DNA from: Bacillota bacterium
Lineage (GTDB): Bacteria > Bacillota > Clostridia > Peptostreptococcales > Acidaminobacteraceae
Assembly (NCBI GenBank): GCA_030529205.1
Contig: JAUMXJ010000002.1
Location: 6,551 to 20,069 of the forward strand
Length of the DNA stretch: 13,519 nucleotides
Direction of reading: 5' to 3'
The notes beneath the pieces are model-generated. The model had not been told where the DNA came from. It did no database searches and worked only from the letters and a program-made list of their open reading frames with translations. Below are positions 12,712 through 13,519 of the stretch, piece by piece (the stretch's first letter is position 1; each line of letters begins with the position of its first letter). The position numbers and the translations under genes were made by a program.

Positions 12712-13519
12712 ATGGACACACACTTTATTCTGAATTTACCTACTGAAGATTTATATCATACATTTATTGAGAGCGTTCTTACAGATGCTATGAGCTTTGA
12801 GTCGGTAATCTTGGAATTGGAGGGTTCTGAGCGCTATGGTTGCGATTTTATCTTCAGAATCCATGTCCAGACGGCAAAACAGTTTGTAGGAGCCGTAAAG
12901 CTTGATTATCAGAATGTGGCAAATTCCTCCGTCGATTTGATTGACAGAGCGTTGTCGTTGGAACTTTATGAGATTTTGAATCTCAACTACCATATTGCGG
13001 GAATCTGTTACAAGCATCTCGGATACCCTGAAAAATCTTTGGAATCATTTATGAATGTTCTAAAATATGAGGAGCGTTATGGATTTCGGCACCTTACTTC
13101 CATGGCGTATTTTTATATCAGTGAACTGTACATACTTCATGACAACAGCGAATACGCATTGGAATACGCCAACCTCTCCATGAAGACCCTGGAGGAGACC
13201 AAGGACTGTGAGCCTCGGTATCACAACAAAAAAGTGATGTTTACCGCGAATATCCTTCAGCTTTTGTACCAAATGGAAAAATATGATGAGATATATCCCT
13301 ATGTCAAAATCATTCAGGACAATTATTTTGAGAATAAAACCCTTCAGAATAAGTATACCTATTATATTGCGATGATGCATTATCACTTTGCCGTCGACGA
13401 ATATGACAAAGCCAAGGAGGATTTATACCGAATTTTGTCGATGGTGGAGGACGCCGAGCCGGAATTTATTCTTCAACAGGTCAAAGCCTTCTTGGTTCTT
13501 GCTTCGCAAAAAGGGATGA
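12712..13519 (+). CDS. TPR-repeat protein, N-terminal 269 codons, C-terminus outside the window
   Basis: From ATG 12712, with GGAGG at 12703-12707, the frame is open for 269 codons and leaves the right edge, so the gene is incomplete. No signal peptide or membrane segment is seen. After an N-terminal region of about 85 residues, the sequence is a run of helix pairs with tetratricopeptide character: LNYHIAGICYKHLGYPEKSL (91-110), then SMAYFYISELYILHDNSEYA (130-149), a pair around ANILQLLYQMEKYDEIYPYV (179-198), and YYIAMMHYHFAVDEYDKAKE (217-236). Aromatic and alanine positions fit TPR packing, so it is probably a protein-binding scaffold. In Clostridia such an N-terminus often precedes a GGDEF domain; that is an inference, as the rest is missing. 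A terminator and promoter upstream make it a separate transcription unit. Confidence 0.85.
   Translation, partial: MDTHFILNLPTEDLYHTFIESVLTDAMSFESVILELEGSERYGCDFIFRIHVQTAKQFVGAVKLDYQNVANSSVDLIDRALSLELYEILNLNYHIAGICYKHLGYPEKSLESFMNVLKYEERYGFRHLTSMAYFYISELYILHDNSEYALEYANLSMKTLEETKDCEPRYHNKKVMFTANILQLLYQMEKYDEIYPYVKIIQDNYFENKTLQNKYTYYIAMMHYHFAVDEYDKAKEDLYRILSMVEDAEPEFILQQVKAFLVLASQKGM

Overview
The window looks like chromosomal, largely housekeeping DNA from a member of the Bacillota, most likely class Clostridia. The evidence is a moderate G+C content, strong AGGAGG-type ribosome binding sites, SigA-like promoters, GTG and TTG starts, and a gene set typical of anaerobic Firmicutes (DUF4364 protein, M3B oligoendopeptidase F, a CheX-like phosphatase, Na/Pi-PhoU transporter, and a long FtsA-domain ATPase outside any dcw cluster). 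I cannot name a genus. No transposase, integrase, CRISPR array or phage gene is visible.

Left part (1-893): a leftward pair consists of a DUF4364 winged-helix-type protein followed by the first 60 codons of an exported protein that runs off the left edge. It is divergent from the next block. The two promoters lie with their -35 regions against each other in an intergenic gap of under 90 bases.

Central rightward block (894-6664): a PAS-containing protein with a decayed GGDEF-like C-terminus, oligoendopeptidase F (pepF), endonuclease III (nth) and a 695-residue FtsA/PilM-type actin-fold protein with repeated small C-terminal domains. Close spacing (28 bases between the first pair, 21 between the last pair) suggests shared transcription. 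A perfect 16-bp palindrome and a TATAAT box just before nth suggest that nth can also start its own, nearly leaderless, message.

Middle right (6776-9719): a histidine phosphatase and an orphan CheX-like protein, closed by a rho-independent terminator; then a Na+/phosphate symporter of the NptA type with a PhoU-like tail and its own promoter. A complete tRNA-Leu(GAG) gene with encoded CCA lies on the minus strand, with a textbook promoter and terminator. Beyond its 3' end are tandem and inverted TTGACC repeats that no gene explains.

Right part (10114-13519): an MFS transporter starting at TTG behind a palindromic operator-like site, an unrecognised lipoprotein, a structured non-coding stretch ending in a good terminator, and the first 269 codons of a TPR protein that leaves the window. 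That last protein may be the sensory half of a diguanylate cyclase, but its C-terminus is not visible.

I find no convincing new multi-gene system. The best leads are the degenerate GGDEF sensor heading the peptidase/repair/FtsA-like block, the repeat-bearing tail of the FtsA-like ATPase, the possibly leaderless nth, the repeats beside tRNA-Leu, and the structured region at 12332-12540.
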